From positions 1 to 49,771 of the forward strand of contig PXPI01000053.1 of the NCBI GenBank assembly GCA_003021905.1: 49,771 nucleotides of DNA, in the 5' to 3' direction. The stretch comes from Cyanobacteria bacterium SW_9_44_58. Lineage in GTDB: Bacteria; Cyanobacteriota; Cyanobacteriia; Cyanobacteriales; Rubidibacteraceae. Positions 1-10,476 of the stretch are shown piece by piece. The notes beneath the pieces were generated by a model. That model saw only the letters and a program-made list of their open reading frames with translations. It was not told where the DNA came from and did not search any database. The position numbers and the translations under genes were made by a program. Each line of letters starts with the position of its first letter. Position 1 is the first letter of the stretch.

Positions 1-105
1 GTGGGGTTGGGCATCGCCTCACTAAAAAACGCGAAGTCTCGGAAGCGAGATGGAGAAGCCCGCGTTCTATCCGTAGGATGAACGACGGGAGTATGTCACC
101 AAGAA
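1..105 (+). mobile_element. Possible truncated right end of an IS200/IS605-family (TnpB-type) element
   Basis: Two consecutive hairpins: TCTCG(37-41)-GAAG-CGAGA(46-50), and an imperfect stem 59-89 (CCCG..GTTC.ATCC-GTA-GGAT.GAAC..CGGG), followed by GGGAGTATGTCAC. The layout resembles cyanobacterial TnpB right ends. The coding part lies outside the window. Confidence 0.4.
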
Positions 106-111
106 TGACTC

Positions 112-414
112 ATGCTAACGCAAGAGCAATTGATCAAACAACTTCAGAAAGAATATCCTCACCTTGTCACTGAGTACGGAGTCAAAAACGTCGGCATTTT
201 TGGTTCTTATGCGAAGGGAATTCCCACAGAGACTAGTGATATTGATTTAATCATTGAGTTTGAGTATCCCATCGGTTTCAAATTCATTGAACTTGTAGAA
301 TACCTAGAAAATGTTTTTGGTAAAAAAGTGGATATATTGACCCCTGCTGGTATCCAAGCAATGCGATTAGACCAGGTTGCTCAAGATATCACCAATAGCA
401 TTGTATATGTCTGA
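112..414 (+). CDS. mntA: MNT-domain nucleotidyltransferase, MntA-like antitoxin
   Basis: Minimal nucleotidyltransferase motif GSYAKG-x-SDIDLIIEF; 100 aa; overlaps the downstream HEPN ORF. Confidence 0.85.
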   Translation: MLTQEQLIKQLQKEYPHLVTEYGVKNVGIFGSYAKGIPTETSDIDLIIEFEYPIGFKFIELVEYLENVFGKKVDILTPAGIQAMRLDQVAQDITNSIVYV

Positions 415-754
415 GCGGAGCAATCGAGAGTATTTGCACGACATTCAAGAAGCAAGTCGTCGCATTGCAACCTATACAGCGGGAATGACAGAGCAAACTT
501 TTTGGGAAGATTCAAAAACACAAGATGCTGTGATTCGCAATCTAGAAATTATTGGTGAAGCAACGAAAAATTTGACCAATGAAGTACGAGAAAGATATCC
601 TGAAATTCCCTGGAAAAGTATGGCTGGTCTTCGAGATCGATTAATACACAATTATTTTGGTGTTAACCTTGATATTGTGTGGCAGATTGTTGTCCAAGAA
701 TTGACGAAGGTCAGTTCACAATTAGAAATAATTTTAAATGAAAACAATTTGTAA
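407..754 (+). CDS. hepT: HEPN-domain RNase toxin, HepT-like
   Basis: ATG at 407 overlaps the mntA stop (ATGTCTGA); RX4HXY motif present as RDRLIHNY; DUF86-like pattern. Confidence 0.85.
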   Translation: MSERSNREYLHDIQEASRRIATYTAGMTEQTFWEDSKTQDAVIRNLEIIGEATKNLTNEVRERYPEIPWKSMAGLRDRLIHNYFGVNLDIVWQIVVQELTKVSSQLEIILNENNL

Positions 755-786
755 TCAATCGTCAGATTTAGTGCTAGAATAAATCA

Positions 787-1884
787 CTAAAAATAGAAAC
801 CATCAATCTTAATTCCTCGCTGTTCCATCATTTTGTGGAATAACGGCGTTGTTGCGGCTTGTTCCACTGACCAAACTCCCGGTTGGACAATGTCTTGATT
901 CAGTAATAATTGCGCAATGCTTCCTGCTCCCATTCCAGCCGCGATCGCGGTATGATCATGGAAGAACTGCAATCCATAAGTTTGGTCTTGACCATCTTTC
1001 TGTCCCTGCACATCAACGCAAACTGCAATTCCCACACCACTCCAAACATCAGTGACTCGCGCCATGGCTAAACTCATTTTTGATAATCCCTCAATAACCC
1101 ATGGATTTTGTAAAACTGATTTTGGTACTCTCTGAGCAACCATACCCGTTAAATCATTATAAAACTCAGGGATAGAACCAAATTTGGTAACCACTGTTTT
1201 CACTGGAAAAGACCGAGCAAGGGTATAGGTTTCAGCAACATCAAACCAATAAACATTGGCTTCTCCATAATGGGGAAAGGTGATCTGTTCTGCTTCACTA
1301 TAAGGAAGAACTTGTTGCCATTGTCCTTGAAGCCATGCCGAAAACGGGGATTGCAATCCTAAAAACGTCGTTCGCATCACTGTTAAACCAGCGCCCCCTG
1401 ACCCGGCAACCACATAATTTAAATGAATTGAATCTGTTGTCTCTAGGGTTTCTACCCCTTCCCGCGCCATTAAATTGGAAATGCCAGGAAATACACCAGT
1501 ATGTAAAATTGCCGTTACACCAGCTTCCTTGGCTTGTTCATGATAGCCGGCAACTTGGCAATGAAATGAACGATGATCGCTAACATCAATGTAATTAACG
1601 CCTTGTTCAATGCAACTTTTTAAAACCCGGCCATCACGTTTGTGAAACGGCCCTGCCCCATGAACCACTAAATCAAAGTCGGAAATAATTTCTGGTATTT
1701 TGTCTAAATTGTTCAAATTGAACTGCAAAAATGGAAAATCTTGGATAAAAGAAAAGTTGCGTCCCGTTACAGTGACTTTTGCTTGGGTTTGTTTCTGAAT
1801 ATCCTTAGCAATACAGTGACCAATATGGCCGGTTCCACCAATCACTAATACTTGTTTTGTCACAGTTGCCCCCAATAACAACAA
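787..1884 (-). CDS. Saccharopine dehydrogenase-like NAD(P)-binding protein
   Basis: N-terminal Rossmann motif VLVIGGTGHIGHCIA; 365 aa. Confidence 0.75.
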   Translation of the reverse strand: MLLLGATVTKQVLVIGGTGHIGHCIAKDIQKQTQAKVTVTGRNFSFIQDFPFLQFNLNNLDKIPEIISDFDLVVHGAGPFHKRDGRVLKSCIEQGVNYIDVSDHRSFHCQVAGYHEQAKEAGVTAILHTGVFPGISNLMAREGVETLETTDSIHLNYVVAGSGGAGLTVMRTTFLGLQSPFSAWLQGQWQQVLPYSEAEQITFPHYGEANVYWFDVAETYTLARSFPVKTVVTKFGSIPEFYNDLTGMVAQRVPKSVLQNPWVIEGLSKMSLAMARVTDVWSGVGIAVCVDVQGQKDGQDQTYGLQFFHDHTAIAAGMGAGSIAQLLLNQDIVQPGVWSVEQAATTPLFHKMMEQRGIKIDGFYF

Positions 1885-2004
1885 TTTTGAAAAGATTTGC
1901 TAAGTTTAAAAGGAAGAATTTGTAATATTACTAAATACTTATCCGCTAACGCCCCTATTTCTCAAAGTTACGTCTAAATTCAAGGAATTAATATCGAGGT
2001 TATC

Positions 2005-2706
2005 ATGCTAACTACCTATTTTTCTCCTCAACAAACATCTTCCTTTTCCAGGCAAAATCTCCAACAGCTGAAAGAAATTTGGCAAACGATTGACGCCCAT
2101 AGTTGTCCCCATCATTATAATTTTCATATGCATACTGTTTGCTCTGATGGGCAACTCACGCCAGAAGACGTGATCCAACAGGCGATCAAAATTGGCTTGC
2201 AAGGATTGGCGATTACCGATCACCATACCGTCCAGGGCTATCATATCGCTAGGGATTATCTACAAAGTTACGAAGATAATGCACCGTCGCTGCCTCAGCT
2301 TTGGACAGGCGTCGAAATTACCTCCCTGTTAATGGAGACAGACGTTCATATTTTGGGTTATGGTTTTGATCCGAATCATCCCTCGATTGTTCCCTATGGA
2401 CAAGGGGAAGAGCCGGTCGGAGGCTTAGCCCAAGCGGAAAAGGTCATTGCAGGGATTCATCAAGCAGGCGGATTGGCAGTTTTAGCCCATCCAGAACGTT
2501 ATCGCCGCCCGGCCAAAGCGTTGATTCCGAAAGCCGTTGAATTAGGAATTGACGGGGTAGAAACCTACTACGCCTATAAAAATCTCATACCTTGGCAACC
2601 GACGCCTGAACAAACCGCCCAAGTTAAAGCACTCAGCGACCAGTACGGTTTGTTTAATACCTGTGGCACTGATACGCATGGGGTGAGTTTGCTGCGTCGC
2701 GTTTAA
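2005..2706 (+). CDS. PHP-domain metal-dependent phosphoesterase
   Basis: NFHMHTVCSDGQLTPEDVI, GLAITDHHTV, LAHPERYR and CGTDTHG motifs. Confidence 0.85.
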   Translation: MLTTYFSPQQTSSFSRQNLQQLKEIWQTIDAHSCPHHYNFHMHTVCSDGQLTPEDVIQQAIKIGLQGLAITDHHTVQGYHIARDYLQSYEDNAPSLPQLWTGVEITSLLMETDVHILGYGFDPNHPSIVPYGQGEEPVGGLAQAEKVIAGIHQAGGLAVLAHPERYRRPAKALIPKAVELGIDGVETYYAYKNLIPWQPTPEQTAQVKALSDQYGLFNTCGTDTHGVSLLRRV

Positions 2707-2752
2707 TCGAGGCGACACCGAAACAAAACTCCACTCGCCTGATTGGCGCGGT

Positions 2753-4003
2753 TTAAAAACTTGATACTCTCTCCAGGACGCCCACACATTCTAAATGCTT
2801 GGTTTGCGGGAACAAATCCAATCCCACAACATCTTGCAATTGATAGGTTTCTCGACACAATGACTCCAAATTGCGGGCAAAACTCTCAGGGTTGCAACTG
2901 ACATACACTAACTGTTGCGGGGGTGATTGCAAAATTTGTTTGAGCACTTTTTTGGGCAGTCCGCTGCGAGGGGGATCAACAATTAAACTGGATTTTTCTG
3001 CCGGAAGATCTGCTAAAAACTGAGAAAGCTGATCTTCTGTTTTCCCTCGGAAAATCCGCAGGTTGTCTATGGCTAAATTTTCTTGATTTTGTTTGGCCGC
3101 TTCAATGGCTAAGAGATTATCTTCAATGCCAATGACGTGTTGGGCAAAGGGGGCACTCATTAATCCAAACAATCCCATGCCGCAATAACTTTCCAGTAGA
3201 ACTTTAGGCTGAAACTCTCGTATGGGGCGCACTACTTGTTCCACTAAGGTAGGAAGCATGGGCGTACTGCCTTGCCAAAACGCATGGGCAGGAACCACTA
3301 ATTGGTAGGTAACGCCAGTGAGGGGATGGGTTAATTCTTCCTTTAACCAAGCCACCTCCTCAGAATTGGGATTTTCGGGACCAATATACACTTCTCCCAG
3401 TTTAGTGCCCCGAATCAAAACATTGAAAATGCCTTGGTCCGTCCAACTTTGAAAATGTTCTTGACGCTGCTGTTGTAGGGCTTGATCCACACTTTCCACA
3501 CAAATGGGGCATTCTTCGTTGCGCATCATGTCCACGCCTAAAACCTGCCAAAATCCCGGTTCTCCAGGGCCATGCAACTTGATGCTGTTGCGGTAGCGAT
3601 AAGGGTTAGGAGAACCAATGATGCCTCGCAGAGGGAGGGGCGTTGCGGGATGGGTTTCGTCAAAATAGCTGGTGAGGCGAGATTCTTTGATGGCGAGTTG
3701 TTTTTCGTAGCGAATATGTTGAAACTGACAGCCGGCACAAGCCGTAAAATGTTGGCATTCCGGCGTTACGCGATCGCGACTGGGATTGAGAATTTCCACT
3801 GGCTTCAGCAGCATCCGGCGTTTCCAATTGCGAACCACTTCCCCCCGTATGGTTTCTCCAGGGATACTGCCGGGAACAACCACAGTTTTCCCTTGTAATG
3901 CGGTTTCCCCAAGATATTTATTATTAAAATGCTCAATGGTGACAGTAAGACTGTCTCCGATTTGTAATTGTTTGAGATTGACTGTGTCTTCGGATTGAAC
4001 CAT
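2753..4003 (-). CDS. rlmD: 23S rRNA (uracil-5-)-methyltransferase, RlmD/RumA-like
   Basis: TRAM-like N-terminus, CQHFTACAGCQFQH Fe-S motif, DPPRSGLPKKVL and VSCNPESFARNL. Start placed at an internal Met (4003). Confidence 0.8.
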   Translation of the reverse strand: MVQSEDTVNLKQLQIGDSLTVTIEHFNNKYLGETALQGKTVVVPGSIPGETIRGEVVRNWKRRMLLKPVEILNPSRDRVTPECQHFTACAGCQFQHIRYEKQLAIKESRLTSYFDETHPATPLPLRGIIGSPNPYRYRNSIKLHGPGEPGFWQVLGVDMMRNEECPICVESVDQALQQQRQEHFQSWTDQGIFNVLIRGTKLGEVYIGPENPNSEEVAWLKEELTHPLTGVTYQLVVPAHAFWQGSTPMLPTLVEQVVRPIREFQPKVLLESYCGMGLFGLMSAPFAQHVIGIEDNLLAIEAAKQNQENLAIDNLRIFRGKTEDQLSQFLADLPAEKSSLIVDPPRSGLPKKVLKQILQSPPQQLVYVSCNPESFARNLESLCRETYQLQDVVGLDLFPQTKHLECVGVLERVSSF

Positions 4004-4104
4004 TAATTGCCAATAGTTGCAGGATGATAGGGAAACAAAATCAAAATCTAGGGGCGAACCGGCAGTTCGCCCTTCCAGTCCAGCCAATTAACTGAAAATA
4101 CCGC

Positions 4105-4800
4105 TTAAACCGTTGCCAATTCCGGTTCTGAGTGTTTACTATTGCGAATATCCTCGATCGCGCTGGCGTAATCATTAGCTTTGAATACCGCCGAACCAGC
4201 GACAATCGCGTTCGCGCCGGCTTCTAAAACTTGCCATGTATTATTGGCTTTGAGGCCGCCGTCCACTTCAATCCAGGGATCAAGGCCACGTTCGTCGCAG
4301 ATTTGCCGCAATTGACGGATTTTAGGAACCACGCCGGAAATAAACTTCTGTCCGCCAAAACCGGGATTGACACTCATAATTAGAACTAAATCGCAAAGTT
4401 CTAAGGCATAGTCAATAAGATGCAAAGGTGTTGCTGGATTTAAAACTACACCAGCTTGCTTGCCTTGGTCTTTAATCAACTGTAGGGTGCGGTGCAAGTG
4501 GGGAGAGGCATTGTGTTCCGCGTGAACAGAAATAATGTCGGCCCCGGCTTGGGCAAAGTCGGCGACATATTTTTCCGGTTCCACAATCATTAAGTGGACA
4601 TCAAGGAGTTTATCGGTGATGGGGCGAATGGCGTTAACAACCAAGGGACCAATGGTAATGTTAGGGACAAAGCGCCCATCCATTACATCCACATGAATCC
4701 AGTCCGCCCCAGCTTGGTCAACTGCTTTAACTTCTTCTCCTAAACGACTGAAATCGGCAGATAAAATAGAAGGAGCAATAACTGTTTGTTTTTGGCTCAT
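4105..4800 (-). CDS. rpe: Ribulose-phosphate 3-epimerase
   Basis: [50 protein letters not shown]. Confidence 0.95.
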   Translation of the reverse strand: MSQKQTVIAPSILSADFSRLGEEVKAVDQAGADWIHVDVMDGRFVPNITIGPLVVNAIRPITDKLLDVHLMIVEPEKYVADFAQAGADIISVHAEHNASPHLHRTLQLIKDQGKQAGVVLNPATPLHLIDYALELCDLVLIMSVNPGFGGQKFISGVVPKIRQLRQICDERGLDPWIEVDGGLKANNTWQVLEAGANAIVAGSAVFKANDYASAIEDIRNSKHSEPELATV

Positions 4801-4887
4801 AGTGAGCAAACCTCAATTATTTTTTATATTTAGTGTCAATTTTAACAAAAATTGGTATAGCTCTTCGAAATCCCTGGCAAGTTTACG

Positions 4888-6483
4888 ATGAAAAAAACGG
4901 TAGTTGGCATTTTTGGCAGTCTCAGCGGGTTATGTTTAATCGGCCCCCTGTTGGCCTTGGAAGAATCTGTAGGCCCTGCCGGAATCAAGGCTTATCGTCT
5001 CCATCAACCGCCCTATAATTTATTGGGACGGAAAATTGCCATTGGACAGGTAGAAATTGGTCGTGCCGCGAAATTTGGCTGGGATAAAGCTGCTTCCGGG
5101 GATTATGTCCTGGAAGTGGCAGAAGCATTTTATCGCGATCGCGCGGCAAATCCCAACCAACACCTAGATCCCCATGCCGCGATGGTTGCAACTGTCATGG
5201 TATCTCAAGAAAAAGGGTTGCGCGGGGTAGCCCCCGAAGCTAAACTCTATAGCAGTGCTGTGGGGTCATTGCGTTACACAGACCAACCGGAAGAATGCCT
5301 GACAACCCAACATACGGCCTTACAAAACAGCGGCGATGTCAGGGCGATTAATTTCAGTTTTGGCGAATCCTTAGACCGCGACCCGCGAGAGAATGCGAAA
5401 CTAGATGGCAATGCCTTGCTCACCCGCTGTATTGACTGGTCGGCACGGGTGCATGATGTATTGTATGTGGTGGCTGGGAACCAAGGAAAAGGAGGAATTC
5501 CCATTCCCACTGATCAGTACAATGGGGTTACCGTGGCTTATAGTACGCAAAAACAGGGTAGTTATACGAAGGTCGATTTTCCCAACCTGAGTGAGCAACC
5601 GCGAGGTATTGGCCGACGCTTGATTGAAAAAGAGATTAATACCCAAGGACGCACTGGGGTGAGTTTAGTGGCCCCTGGCAATGACATTACAGTTTACCAT
5701 CCTGAACAGGGAACCGTTCGCGTTAGCGGCAGCAGTTTTGCCGCCCCGCACGTCACCGGTACCGTTGCCCTATTGCAAGAATACAGCGATCGCGTTTTAA
5801 AGGATCTAGACAAGTTTTCCGCTTCTCCGTTGCCAGCGCGTTGGAGTTTGGATAGCCGCCGTCATGAAGTCATGAAAGCGGTATTGCTGAATTCTGCCGA
5901 TAAAATTAAGAATCAAGCTGCTTCTATGAGTCGCACCCTGTATAATAAACAAAATCAGACTTGGCTGGATTCGGAGGCCTACCAAAATCCCAAACGTCCC
6001 TTAGACTTGCAAATGGGGGCAGGCCATCTCAATGCCTTCCGTGCTTATCAACAATTTAGCGCCGGGCAATGGTCTCCCGAAAAAACGGTGCCGAATCGAG
6101 GGTGGAATTATCAATCGGTAGAAACCAAAGGTTATCAAGACTATGAAATTGCCCAACCTTTAAAGGCAGGGAGTTATGCAACCATTACCTTAGCTTGGGA
6201 TCGTTATGTGGAACTCAACGATAAAAATCATAATCAACGGTTTGATCCCGGCGAAAATTTTCGCGATCGCGGTCTCAATAATCTCGATGTTTTTTTAATG
6301 CCAGTTGGCCAAGAAGCATCTTCAAAATATACTTGCGCTTCCACCAGCAATATCGACAGTGTGGAACATATTTTCTGTCAAATTCCAGAGACAGGAAAGT
6401 ACAAAATTCGTGTTCAATTTACGGAACAAACCCATCAATCGGTACAGCCTTACGGATTAGCTTGGTGGACAATTTCTGATTGA
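4888..6483 (+). CDS. Secreted S8 (subtilisin-like) peptidase
   Basis: Signal-peptide-like N-terminus; VSGSSFAAPHVTGTVALLQ Ser motif; DPHAAMVATVM likely His motif; IGQVEIGR in the Asp-motif position. Confidence 0.75.
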   Translation: MKKTVVGIFGSLSGLCLIGPLLALEESVGPAGIKAYRLHQPPYNLLGRKIAIGQVEIGRAAKFGWDKAASGDYVLEVAEAFYRDRAANPNQHLDPHAAMVATVMVSQEKGLRGVAPEAKLYSSAVGSLRYTDQPEECLTTQHTALQNSGDVRAINFSFGESLDRDPRENAKLDGNALLTRCIDWSARVHDVLYVVAGNQGKGGIPIPTDQYNGVTVAYSTQKQGSYTKVDFPNLSEQPRGIGRRLIEKEINTQGRTGVSLVAPGNDITVYHPEQGTVRVSGSSFAAPHVTGTVALLQEYSDRVLKDLDKFSASPLPARWSLDSRRHEVMKAVLLNSADKIKNQAASMSRTLYNKQNQTWLDSEAYQNPKRPLDLQMGAGHLNAFRAYQQFSAGQWSPEKTVPNRGWNYQSVETKGYQDYEIAQPLKAGSYATITLAWDRYVELNDKNHNQRFDPGENFRDRGLNNLDVFLMPVGQEASSKYTCASTSNIDSVEHIFCQIPETGKYKIRVQFTEQTHQSVQPYGLAWWTISD

Positions 6484-7286
6484 ACAGTTTTTTGCACTTG
6501 CTGTAAATATTGTTTCACAGCTTGCGCTTCTGCACCAGGTAGGGGAAAGTCTCCCAATACCTTTAATACAGTCTGATCCGTTTCTGAATCTAGCTGGACT
6601 AATGAAGAATCTAAGGGTTGGTCATATTGCCAAAACTGCTCTAAATTAACAACTGAATCAACAGAATTGACAGTCGCCTCCTCAGTTTCTGTTACCTCTT
6701 CATTTTGAGAAGAAGAGGCCTCACTTTCACTGATTTGTTGAGAAGAAGTTTCTAAACGTTGCTGGCGAATTGTTCGAATTTGGGCTAAAATTTCATCCTT
6801 GGTTCGGCCCCGCAATTGGAATAAAACAAAGGGATCTTCACTAAAGCGATCTGCCAGTTCATAATAAACGGCAGCAATGTGTTTGCAAGGATTTTTGGGA
6901 TCAGGACAACTGCAACGGGAATGAACATCGGAGAGGGAAAACGGAAACAAACTCAACCCATTGGCAATAAAGACATCTTCAATATTTTCCGGCATTTCTC
7001 CGGCTAATAATTGAGCTGAAAAAATCGCTTTTTCCGCCAAACTATGGATGACATAATCCCAATCCTCATCGCTGAACAGATCCAATTTAATCCAAAGTTC
7101 ATAGGGTTCCTCGGCAGTGCCTTGCACTTGCGCCGTTACTTTTGCTCCCTCAAAATTAATGCTAAGGATATTGCCTTCTCGGGCGTAGTTTCGCCCCCGT
7201 TCCAGGCGTTTTTTGAAGCGGTACTTTTCTAATAAGTCAAGCCATTGCAAAACCCACCATTCTCGTTTTGGCGCTTCTGCGGTCAT
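6450..7286 (-). CDS. SWIM zinc-finger protein
   Basis: CSCPDPKNPCKHIAAVYYEL matches the CxCx(n)CxH SWIM motif. Confidence 0.85.
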   Translation of the reverse strand: MTAEAPKREWWVLQWLDLLEKYRFKKRLERGRNYAREGNILSINFEGAKVTAQVQGTAEEPYELWIKLDLFSDEDWDYVIHSLAEKAIFSAQLLAGEMPENIEDVFIANGLSLFPFSLSDVHSRCSCPDPKNPCKHIAAVYYELADRFSEDPFVLFQLRGRTKDEILAQIRTIRQQRLETSSQQISESEASSSQNEEVTETEEATVNSVDSVVNLEQFWQYDQPLDSSLVQLDSETDQTVLKVLGDFPLPGAEAQAVKQYLQQVQKTVQSEIVHQANP

Positions 7287-7345
7287 AGTTGTTAGTTATT
7301 CCTTAACGCTATCCGGGATATGAGGTTCAAGGTTCATTCTAATAC

Positions 7346-7378
7346 GAAAAAAGCAGCCTGCCTTCGCGACAGACTGCT
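7346..7378 (-). terminator. Rho-independent terminator of groEL
   Basis: On the minus strand AGCAGTCTGTC-GCGAA-GGCAGGCTGCT followed by TTTTT; about 11-bp stem including wobbles. Confidence 0.85.
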
Positions 7379-7402
7379 GGGCGTTGGGAAGGCGAGGCGG
7401 GC

Positions 7403-9082
7403 TTACATCATGCCCATACCTCCCATGCCTCCCATACCGCCCATACCGCCCATGCCGCCCATGGCGGCGGATGGATCGGCACCACCACCGGCTTCTTCTT
7501 CTTGGGGTTCTTCAACAACCAAGGCTTCGGTGGTGATAATCATGCCGGCAATGGAACCGGCGTGTTGAACTGCAGAACGAACAACTTTCGCCGGGTCGAT
7601 AATACCGGCGGCAATCATATCTTCATATTCGCCGGTGAGGGCATTGTAGCCCACATTAAATTCCGTATCCCGGACTTTTTCTACAACGACTGAGCCTTCT
7701 GCACCGGCATTATCAGCCATTTGCATCAAAGGCGCATCTAAGGCATGTTTGACTAAGTCGGCACCAATGCGTTCTTCAGGGTGGGTCAGCCGATTCTTGA
7801 ATTCTTCCACTTTGGTCGCTAAGTGAATCAAGGTGGTGCCGCCGCCGGGAACAATTCCTTCTTCTACTGCCGCTTTCGTGGCGTTGAGTGCGTCTTCAAT
7901 GCGGAGTTTCCGTTCTTTCAGTTCGGTTTCGGTTGCTGCACCCACCTTAATAACCGCAACGCCGCCGGCGAGTTTTGCGATGCGTTTCTGCAATTTCTCG
8001 CGATCGTATTCGGAATCAGTTTGTTGCAGTTCGTTGCGAATTTGGGCCACTCGCTTGTCAACGTCGGCTTTGTTTTCACCGTTGGAGACAATCACTGTAT
8101 TGTCTTTATTAATGGTGACCCGGCGGGCAGTACCCAACATATCAACGGATACCGAATCCAGGGTTAAGCCCACTTCTTCAGAAATCAGCTGTCCGCCGGT
8201 GAGAACAGCAATATCTTGCAGCATTTGCTTGCGGCGATCGCCGAAGCCAGGGGCTTTAATTGCGGCAACATTGAGAACGCCCCGTGATTTGTTGACTACG
8301 AGTGTTGCTAGGGCTTCTCCTTCAATATCATCAGCAATAATGAGGAAGGGCTGTCCTTGTTTAGAAACTTGTTCTAATAGCGTTACTAATTCTTGGATCG
8401 CGCTGATTTTCTTATCGGTAATTAAAATACGGGGATTTTCAAACTCAACGATTTGCCGTTCTTGGTCCGTGATAAAGTAAGGGGAAAGATAGCCGCGATC
8501 GATTTCCATCCCCTCGACAACATCCAGTTCTGTGGTAAGAGAACTGGATTCTTCGACCGTAATAACACCATCTTTGGTTACTTTTTCCATAGCTTGGGCG
8601 ATCATCTGCCCAATTTCTTCGTCGTTTCCGGCAGAAACCGTAGCAACTTGCGCAATGCTTTCCTCTTTTTCCACAGGCTTAGCAACATTGGCAATTTCCT
8701 CGACTAGATAATTAACGGTTTTTTCAATGCCGCTACGGATGGCAACTGGGTTTGATCCAGCAGCAACGTTTTTCAAGCCATCGTGAATCATCGCTTGGGC
8801 CAGTACTGTAGCGGTCGTGGTACCATCCCCAGCAACATCATTGGTTTTAGAAGCGACTTCTTGAATTAAGCGAGCACCGGTATTTTCTAAGGGATCTTCC
8901 AGTTCAATTTCTTTGGCTGCGGTAATCCCGTCGTTTACAATTTGGGGCGTACCATACTGTTGTTCTAATAAAACATTGCGCCCTTTTGGTCCCAGGGTGA
9001 TGCGAATGGCATCAGCTAGCGCATCCACGCCTTTTTCCAGGGAGCGTCTTGCTTTTTCGTTAAAAGATACGATTTTTGGCAT
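7403..9082 (-). CDS. groEL: Chaperonin GroEL
   Basis: Full-length chaperonin with C-terminal GGM repeats ending MGMM; no groES adjacent. Confidence 0.97.
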   Translation of the reverse strand: MPKIVSFNEKARRSLEKGVDALADAIRITLGPKGRNVLLEQQYGTPQIVNDGITAAKEIELEDPLENTGARLIQEVASKTNDVAGDGTTTATVLAQAMIHDGLKNVAAGSNPVAIRSGIEKTVNYLVEEIANVAKPVEKEESIAQVATVSAGNDEEIGQMIAQAMEKVTKDGVITVEESSSLTTELDVVEGMEIDRGYLSPYFITDQERQIVEFENPRILITDKKISAIQELVTLLEQVSKQGQPFLIIADDIEGEALATLVVNKSRGVLNVAAIKAPGFGDRRKQMLQDIAVLTGGQLISEEVGLTLDSVSVDMLGTARRVTINKDNTVIVSNGENKADVDKRVAQIRNELQQTDSEYDREKLQKRIAKLAGGVAVIKVGAATETELKERKLRIEDALNATKAAVEEGIVPGGGTTLIHLATKVEEFKNRLTHPEERIGADLVKHALDAPLMQMADNAGAEGSVVVEKVRDTEFNVGYNALTGEYEDMIAAGIIDPAKVVRSAVQHAGSIAGMIITTEALVVEEPQEEEAGGGADPSAAMGGMGGMGGMGGMGGMGMM

Positions 9083-9121
9083 CGTTGTTACTTCTCTTGT
9101 CGTCGTCCGTCTATCGTTAAT

Positions 9122-9148
9122 TTAGCACTCTCTCTAAACGAGTGCTAA
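9122..9148. promoter_or_regulatory. CIRCE operator (HrcA binding site)
   Basis: TTAGCACTC-N9(TCTCTAAAC)-GAGTGCTAA; perfect match to the consensus, immediately upstream of groEL. Confidence 0.95.
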
Positions 9149-9210
9149 GCCTTTGCCGAGTAGGGATATCCGAACGTAATTGGTTAGTTGTTCCTCCTTT
9201 GCCCGAATTA

Positions 9211-10149
9211 TCAGTAATTTTTGGCTTGGTGAATGAAAACTTGCTGCAATGAGGCTAAAAACGCCTCACAAGCACTGGTAAAAGCCGTTGTGGACTCGTA
9301 AGGGAGAACATTGCGTCCAGGGAGGATTTTACCTTGTCCATTGGGAAGAACGCGACAATAGTGTTCCATGCGTTGTTGGGGAGATTCTGACTGCCTCTCT
9401 TCGCTAATGCTAGAGGCGGAATCTCCCATTAAGACAAGCGTGGGTTGAGAAATGGACGCGATCGCGCTTTCATAATTTTTGCGCCAAAATCCTGCTAAAA
9501 AGGAAAATACTGCATGACGGGTTTCCAAATCCTGCGCTCCCGCTTTCAGCATGTTCAGCCAGTGGGAATCCACATCGTCTTCTTTGGCGAATAACTGGCG
9601 GATCGAAAATGACCATAAAAAGTTGCGGCGACGGGCATAACGATAAAAAAGGCCGCCCAGGGGAGAATTGAATAGATTCCACAGCAACTTTTGTTGCCGG
9701 CGCGATCGCGCTTCGGTAATCAGCGACAGAGGAGGCGGTCCCGCTAAAATCAAGCCGGCAATTTCAGGAGAGGGCTTTAGAGCTAGCAATTCTAGGGCAA
9801 TGGGAAAAGATGCCCCTTGGACAACCACCACCACAGGCTTTTTAATCACGGTTTCTATCAAGGTTTTTAAAGGGCCAGCAAAATCTTCTGGACCATAAGC
9901 CGCTCGCGGTAGGGCACTTTCACCACACCCTAATAAATCCGGATTATAAACGGTTTCTAAACGACCGCGCCCTTGCCATTGCTGACAAAAGCGATCCCAA
10001 AACTGTCGAGATAAGCCCACCCCAATCGGGTGAATCAACAATAACGCGACTGAGGAACTCTCATTCACGGCATGGGACTCATAAACTTCGTAGGCGCATT
10101 GATAGCCATTCCAAGTATAAAACTGAGTTGTTGTTTCTTGAGAAAGCAT
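9211..10149 (-). CDS. Alpha/beta hydrolase-fold protein
   Basis: LLLIHPIGVGLSRQFWDRF, nucleophile-elbow-like VVQGASFP, PTLVLMGD. Confidence 0.7.
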   Translation of the reverse strand: MLSQETTTQFYTWNGYQCAYEVYESHAVNESSSVALLLIHPIGVGLSRQFWDRFCQQWQGRGRLETVYNPDLLGCGESALPRAAYGPEDFAGPLKTLIETVIKKPVVVVVQGASFPIALELLALKPSPEIAGLILAGPPPLSLITEARSRRQQKLLWNLFNSPLGGLFYRYARRRNFLWSFSIRQLFAKEDDVDSHWLNMLKAGAQDLETRHAVFSFLAGFWRKNYESAIASISQPTLVLMGDSASSISEERQSESPQQRMEHYCRVLPNGQGKILPGRNVLPYESTTAFTSACEAFLASLQQVFIHQAKNY

Positions 10150-10429
10150 AAGAAATAATTGACACGTAATAACGAATTATTAGTTACTGAGCTATACTTA
10201 ATTCTATTGAGCTGAACCAGACAAGAGAGACCTAATGAAAGGATCAGTTATTATCGCATTTATTATTCGGTTAAGGTAACAAGCAATCTGGCAATAGGGA
10301 ACCCATCTTAATTATAGCTAAACAGTAAAAAATATCTTAAGCGTTTCTCTTGCTAAGTCTGAGCGTGCTATATTATTAATAATTAATTTGTACCGGTTTA
10401 AATATCGGTAACAAACAAAAGTTATCAAG

Positions 10430-10467
10430 AATCTGTAGAGACATGATAGAAAACGCCTCTACAGATT
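10430..10467 (-). terminator. Inverted repeat, likely terminator of the 10477-10917 gene
   Basis: AATCTGTAGAG(10430-10440)-N16-CTCTACAGATT(10457-10467); perfect 11-bp stem just after the stop codon. Confidence 0.55.
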
Positions 10468-10476
10468 TGAACCAAA

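Noticed and set aside
2542-2787. Minus-strand ORF overlapping the PHP-domain gene
   Set aside because: Antisense to a well-supported PHP protein, no homology signal visible.
3572-3998. Plus-strand ORFs antisense to rlmD-like gene
   Set aside because: No motifs; the opposite strand encodes a clear methyltransferase.
7403-7475. Tandem 9-bp repeats near the groEL 3' end
   Set aside because: These encode the normal GGM-repeat C-terminal tail of GroEL; not novel.
7833-8480. 215-aa plus-strand ORF antisense to groEL
   Set aside because: Lies wholly within the confident groEL gene; Ser/Arg-rich translation is typical of antisense frames of GC-rich conserved genes.
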